64,000 bases of DNA from Amorphochlora amoebiformis (lineage: Eukaryota; Cercozoa; Chlorarachniophyceae): contig BAAHQB010000018.1 of assembly GCA_054601695.1 (NCBI GenBank), positions 620,001-684,000 on the forward strand, in the 5' to 3' direction. A program made the translations under genes and the position numbers. Below, in pieces: positions 57,814 to 64,000 of this stretch (the first letter of the stretch is position 1; each line of letters opens with the position of its first letter). The notes beneath the pieces were generated by a model. It was not told the origin of the DNA. It searched no databases and saw only the letters and a program-made list of their open reading frames with translations.

Positions 57814-58683
57814 ATATATATATATGTTGTATGTATATAAATAAATACCTTTGAACTCTGCCCAGATTTGTAATCATAAAGGTTCGCAACCTTCCATATA
57901 TATGATATATGATATATTATGGCATATATATGTATATATACACACACATATATATATGTATTATATATATAAAATATATTTACACATATGTTCATATAGG
58001 GATACAAAAACCACACACACACACACAAATATATATATTCTTCTTCATATATAATTATATATATATACATATATATAAATAACAATATATATATATATTA
58101 TATATATATCATGTCTACTAAGAGAGAGAAATACGGGAAGAGATTTCTCCTTTTCCACCCCTAAAAATTCATACAGTGAGAGGAGGAAGAGAGAAAAGTA
58201 AGAGAGATAGATTTAAGATATATATACATATCAAATACACACATATACGTACATATATATATATACATATTAATATACATATATATATACATATATATAT
58301 ATATATATGATATTTGTACGTAAGAGAGAGAGAGAGAGTGACACTCGAGGAAAAGAATTCACGAGAGATGAGAGATACTTGAGAAAGAGAGGAAGAAAGA
58401 AGAGAGAGATAGAAAAAGGAAAGAATAAGACAGAGGAGAGAGAAAGAGAGGGATATAGAAAACGTTCAACCCGACCCTAGTCCTCAGTGCACCCTATCCC
58501 TACGGTGTAAGATTACTCCTGACTCTCTTTCTCTATGACCGTATACTTTTTGTTTATGTAAATATCATATATAGACATGTATATACATATATGTTATATT
58601 GTATAACAACGTGCAGGAACACATAAAATTTGAAATAAATATATGTATAAATTTAATATATATATATATATATATATAAGTGG

Positions 58684-58760
<77 letters not shown>

Positions 58761-58852
58761 CCCCAGAGGACGATCCACAGGCGTAATAACTGAAATTATG
58801 TATGTAGTGTGAACACGTGTCATACATATAAAAACATACAAATCTACATATA

Positions 58853-58888
<36 letters not shown>

Positions 58889-59193
58889 CATTACTATATA
58901 TATATATATATGTATATATAGATATAGATATATATGTTTGTGGTGTACATGGACGTGTGCATACGTATGTATATTTAAGTATATGCGTGTGAGTGCGCAT
59001 ATATTACGTATAAGGGTAAGTGTAATGTTTGTGTATTACGTAAATATGAATTATGTACATATATGCATGCATATATATATATATATATATATCTATATAA
59101 CTATAAATATATATATGTATATATAAATATGTGACATAAAGAATACATTTTAAAATAGATTTAAGACGATATGCATCCATACAGTATTATACA

Positions 59194-59234
<41 letters not shown>

Positions 59235-59359
59235 TTATATTTAAATATAATGTAGTACATCTGTATATATCTTCATATTTGCATATACTATACGACACAT
59301 ATAAGCAGTTTTTAATATGTGCAATATATATATATATATATATATACACCTATATATAT

Positions 59360-59393
<34 letters not shown>

Positions 59394-60304
59394 TATATAC
59401 ATATAGGTATATTTACGCATAGAACATAATATGCGTGCATACACTATATATACAAAAACACACACACATATATACATACGCACACACACATATATATATA
59501 TATGTATAATATCCCTATATATGTACTAACCTTCCATCAAGCGAACAGGCAATAGAAGTACCCTGAAAAACATATGTACATATATATATATATATATATA
59601 AATACATACATATATATATATATATATACATACATACATATATATATATATATATTATATATATACACATATATATATATATATATATACATGTGTAATA
59701 GAAAACACATGTGAAGGCTTAAGAATATATCAATTCAAAGTTATGTTCATATGCATATTTATAAAGATGTATTTATATACACGTACTAGATATATTATAC
59801 ATATATATATATATAATACATTATATATATATATATATATTATATATATATATAGTAAAATATATTATATATATATATATATAATATAATATATATTATA
59901 TATATATAATATATATGCACATATAAAGATATATTTACACGTACATTTGTATTCATAGATATCTTACACACATATATATTATATATATATATATATATAT
60001 AATATATATCTATATATATATATATATTATACGTTCTTAAACACATTAGATGTAAACATAAACACAGAATAAAGTAGGTACTGACCCTGTGAGAAGCATG
60101 GTCCTGATGCCGCCCAATGCACCTACGACTTCGAAGATCCCAACGGTATATCTCTCCATCCTCGCATATCTACACGTATATATGTGCGTATGCATCTATA
60201 CAATAGATGTGAATGTGTAAGTGTTTTGTGTAAGGTGTATATTAATGGTGCGTGATGTGTTGTTTTGCGGATTTTCTGTATCGAGTACATGTATAAATAT
60301 ATAC

Positions 60305-60351
<47 letters not shown>

Positions 60352-60518
60352 TTCAATGTTTGTGGGTTACATATTATTTATATCTATATAAACATTTACA
60401 CATATAAATATATATATATATATATATATGTATATATGTAGGTATATGTACAGCTATATATATATGTATGTATGTATATACAGACTTTATATGTATATAC
60501 GTACATACATATATATAC

Positions 60519-60556
<38 letters not shown>

Positions 60557-60557
60557 T

Positions 60558-60593
<36 letters not shown>

Positions 60594-60621
60594 AAAATAT
60601 ATATATAATATATATATATAT

Positions 60622-60707
<86 letters not shown>

Positions 60708-60826
60708 TATATAATATCTATGTGTGTACATATTTGTAGATATGTAGGAATATATACAAATATATAAATACATTTATACATATATATATATATATATATA
60801 TATATGTGTATATATATGTGTATATA

Positions 60827-60873
<47 letters not shown>

Positions 60874-61029
60874 TGTATGTATATGTACATACATATGTCA
60901 GTGCATATTGAATGACCGTGTGTAGAGTATATCCATCGGATGAGAAGGAACAATTAGCGATTGGGGCGTTAGCCTTTAGTCTGAAATCCAGTGAAAGTAT
61001 ATGTGTACATGTATTTTTATGAATGCATG

Positions 61030-61065
<36 letters not shown>

Positions 61066-61377
61066 GTACAAATATAGATAAGAATGTCTTTTATATGTAT
61101 AATACATCTACATATATATGTATATATGTATTGTATATATAAATATACATACATAACACACACACATATATATATACACCTATATATATATATTATATTA
61201 TATATAAATATATACATACGTGTATATATATATGTGTGTGTATATATATGTGTATATATGTAAATACGGATATTTGTATCTAATATCATAATGTAAATAC
61301 ACACACACACACATACACAAATATATATTATACATATATTACATATGTATTATATATATATATATATATATATATAA

Positions 61378-61426
<49 letters not shown>

Positions 61427-61538
61427 TATATATATATAATATTTACTGGAAAATGTATTGCTTGGTCTTCTGGTCGAGAATGAGGATATTCCCACTGTTT
61501 CCGATTACAGCTATATATACATATATATACATATATAG

Positions 61539-61569
<31 letters not shown>

Positions 61570-61800
61570 ACAGATATGTATGTATGTATATATATATATA
61601 TATATATATATAAATATATATACATATATATATTCATATTTACATTATACATATATATATATTTATATATATGTATATATGTAAATATACATATATACAT
61701 ATCTGTATATATCACAAATATTCGTTTGATGTACACAAGCTTTTGTGTACATTTATATTATAACATTAGTATACATATATATATATATATATATACATAC

Positions 61801-61842
<42 letters not shown>

Positions 61843-61989
61843 TATATATGTATATCTATATCTACATATATAATTCTCATGCCTCTAAGTGTCAATGTAG
61901 AAGACCAGGGTGTACATATTTATATTTATGTATATGTGTATATTTATATGTATTTATGTGCAATTTAATATAAGTATAAATAAATATAT

Positions 61990-62020
<31 letters not shown>

Positions 62021-62131
62021 GTATATGTAATTACACATAAAACGGATATCACATAAAGAGAAATGCTGTAGCTCGATGTGTATATACACAAATACATATA
62101 TATATATATATATATAATATATATTTACATA

Positions 62132-62170
<39 letters not shown>

Positions 62171-62221
62171 TTGTATATATTATATACATACAATATATGT
62201 ACACAGATATTTACTTACACC

Positions 62222-62263
<42 letters not shown>

Positions 62264-62382
62264 TATTTACATATATATATATATATATATATAATATATA
62301 TTATGTATGAAGGTACCAAAATATGGATTGTTGGGGCCCCTCGCCATGGCCATGACCTCAAAACTCTTATCTGATGTTCGTA

Positions 62383-62430
<48 letters not shown>

Positions 62431-62468
62431 CGTATGTACGTATACATACTCGTTTTCGATATACACAC

Positions 62469-62517
<49 letters not shown>

Positions 62518-62627
62518 TATATATATACCATATATATATATATATTTATGAATAATCTCATGTATGTATACATACTCTTTTCTACATATACACATATATA
62601 TGTATGTATATGGATATGTATATGTAC

Positions 62628-62672
<45 letters not shown>

Positions 62673-63532
62673 TATATGTCTTGACATACTTATGAACATA
62701 TTTGGTATAATATGATTGTATACAAAATATCTTTAGATATTTACATCACGTAATGAACTATTTGCTTTTCAATAATATATTGATTCTCTCGTAATATTTT
62801 AATAAATACGTACATCATAGCCATGAAATTAGAAACAAAGTTAATACGAATATACACTCTCAGACACATTAACATACATGCATGCAGAACACTATTTACA
62901 AAAGATCCCTCGCTCGACATGGAGAGATCCCTCGGATCCGACCGAACGAAAGATATCGAGAAGGAGAGCGCGCTCGAGATATTGTCAGACAGAAAGAATG
63001 CCCTACCTCTCCTGCCCTTGATGCCTGGCACGCGGGAGACCTAGGTCATGAAAGAGACCGAGAGGAAAGAGAGAGAAAGGGAAGAAAAGAAAGAGAGGAG
63101 AGCGGAGAGAATGGAGAAGGAGGAGATAGAGAGAGGAGAGAGAAAGAGAGAGAGAGAGAGGGAAGAGAGGAGAAAGAGAGGGAGAGAGAAACAGAAAGAT
63201 TGATTAAGAGATTGAAATGGATATCGTGATGGGGATAGCGAGATGTTGAGGATGAAGGAAGATTAGGGAGGGCAACAGAGGTTGAAAACACCTTGCCAGT
63301 CTCCACATCGATCGAGTAGAAGTGGTGGCGACGCGACGTACACACCACCTGGAGTTTAGTGATTTAGAATGATTTTTGATACATCTAAAGAGGTAGATAT
63401 ATATGTATTGATATCACACACGTGTACGTGATATATGGTGATTAAGAAGGTGACATTTAGGTTTTCATTTATTTATATCTACATTATGTGTTTGTTATAT
63501 ACATATGTGTGAATATATATATATATATATCC

Positions 63533-63565
<33 letters not shown>

Positions 63566-63725
63566 ATAATAAGTATATATATAAATGTGTATGTATATAT
63601 TTATTTATACTAATTGTATCTATTTTAATATCAATGCTTTTACACGTATATTATATATATGTATAACGTATATTATAATTATATACATGTATGTAACATA
63701 CATAACAATATATATATATATACAT

Positions 63726-63785
<60 letters not shown>

Positions 63786-64000
63786 TATATATATATATAT
63801 ATGTATGTATACACATAACATTATGTATTTCTATATTAACATATATACACGTGTCTTTATTAATTGAGGAGTATAGAACTTTTGGCATGCTAGTTAGAAA
63901 TGTAAAACACATCGAACCTGTCTGCCATCTGCTGTGAAGTCTGAAGAGTAAATGGGAAATCCATCCAAAGTCACGCTCAAAAGCTTAGGATTTCTCAGGC
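55303..64000 (-). CDS. UTP18: UTP18, WD40 subunit of the SSU processome (C-terminal part)
   Basis: UTP18 is a U3 snoRNP-associated WD40 protein of the nucleolar SSU processome, needed for 18S rRNA maturation. Exons 5' to 3': 63918-64000 (partial), 63292-63348, 63007-63040, 62317-62370, 61447-61510, 60917-60980, 60086-60169, 59531-59562, 58762-58789, 57849-57890, 56989-57050, 56544-56615, 56014-56116, 55303-55347 (TAG). All 13 junctions keep phase, giving 273 residues. Landmarks: [142 protein letters not shown] and the terminal [14 protein letters not shown]. The match is close along the whole length. The N-terminal part lies beyond the right edge. Confidence 0.96.

Overview
The window is nuclear DNA of a eukaryote whose genes are cut into many small exons (12 to about 1,070 bases). 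The introns and spacers are mostly (AT)n, with (GT)n, (ATT)n, GA/CT-rich and CCCTAA/TTAGGG tracts. Genes were found by reading short non-repetitive islands, placing GT/AG splice sites and checking that reading phase carries across each junction. A KATNIP-type gene suggests a lineage with cilia or flagella, and TTAGGG-type repeats suggest that telomere type. I cannot name the species.

Layout: six genes on strictly alternating strands. (1) 1-6253, plus: Acinus-like splicing factor with RRM and RSB motif. (2) 14404-6836, minus: a ten-exon gene whose junctions all keep phase and that joins a complete DENN module to an ENTH domain with an epsin-type DPW/DPF/NPF tail. (3) 14754 to at least 15918, plus: short unrecognised gene. 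(4) 35249-17674, minus: SEC24-like COPII cargo adaptor in at least 23 exons. (5) 35709-54704, plus: KATNIP-like gene in about 32 exons, with a possible alternative terminal exon. (6) 64000-55303, minus: UTP18, running off the right edge.

Genes 1/2, 3/4 and 5/6 converge; 2/3 and 4/5 diverge. The spacers between genes 1/2 and 5/6 are rich in the tetranucleotide CTAG; the 3/4 spacer is so to a lesser degree. Divergent spacers are short (about 350 and 460 bases).

The gene products do not form one pathway. Two act in vesicle coats (DENN-ENTH in endocytosis and Rab activation, SEC24 at ER exit sites), one in pre-mRNA processing (Acinus), one in rRNA processing (UTP18) and one at microtubules and cilia (KATNIP).

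The main novelty candidate is the DENN-ENTH fusion. The second is a repeated pattern of decayed copies of exon edges lying a few hundred bases inside the neighbouring intron. The third is a set of telomere-repeat modules in head-to-head palindromes inside introns. No tRNA, rRNA, CRISPR array or recognisable transposon protein was found.
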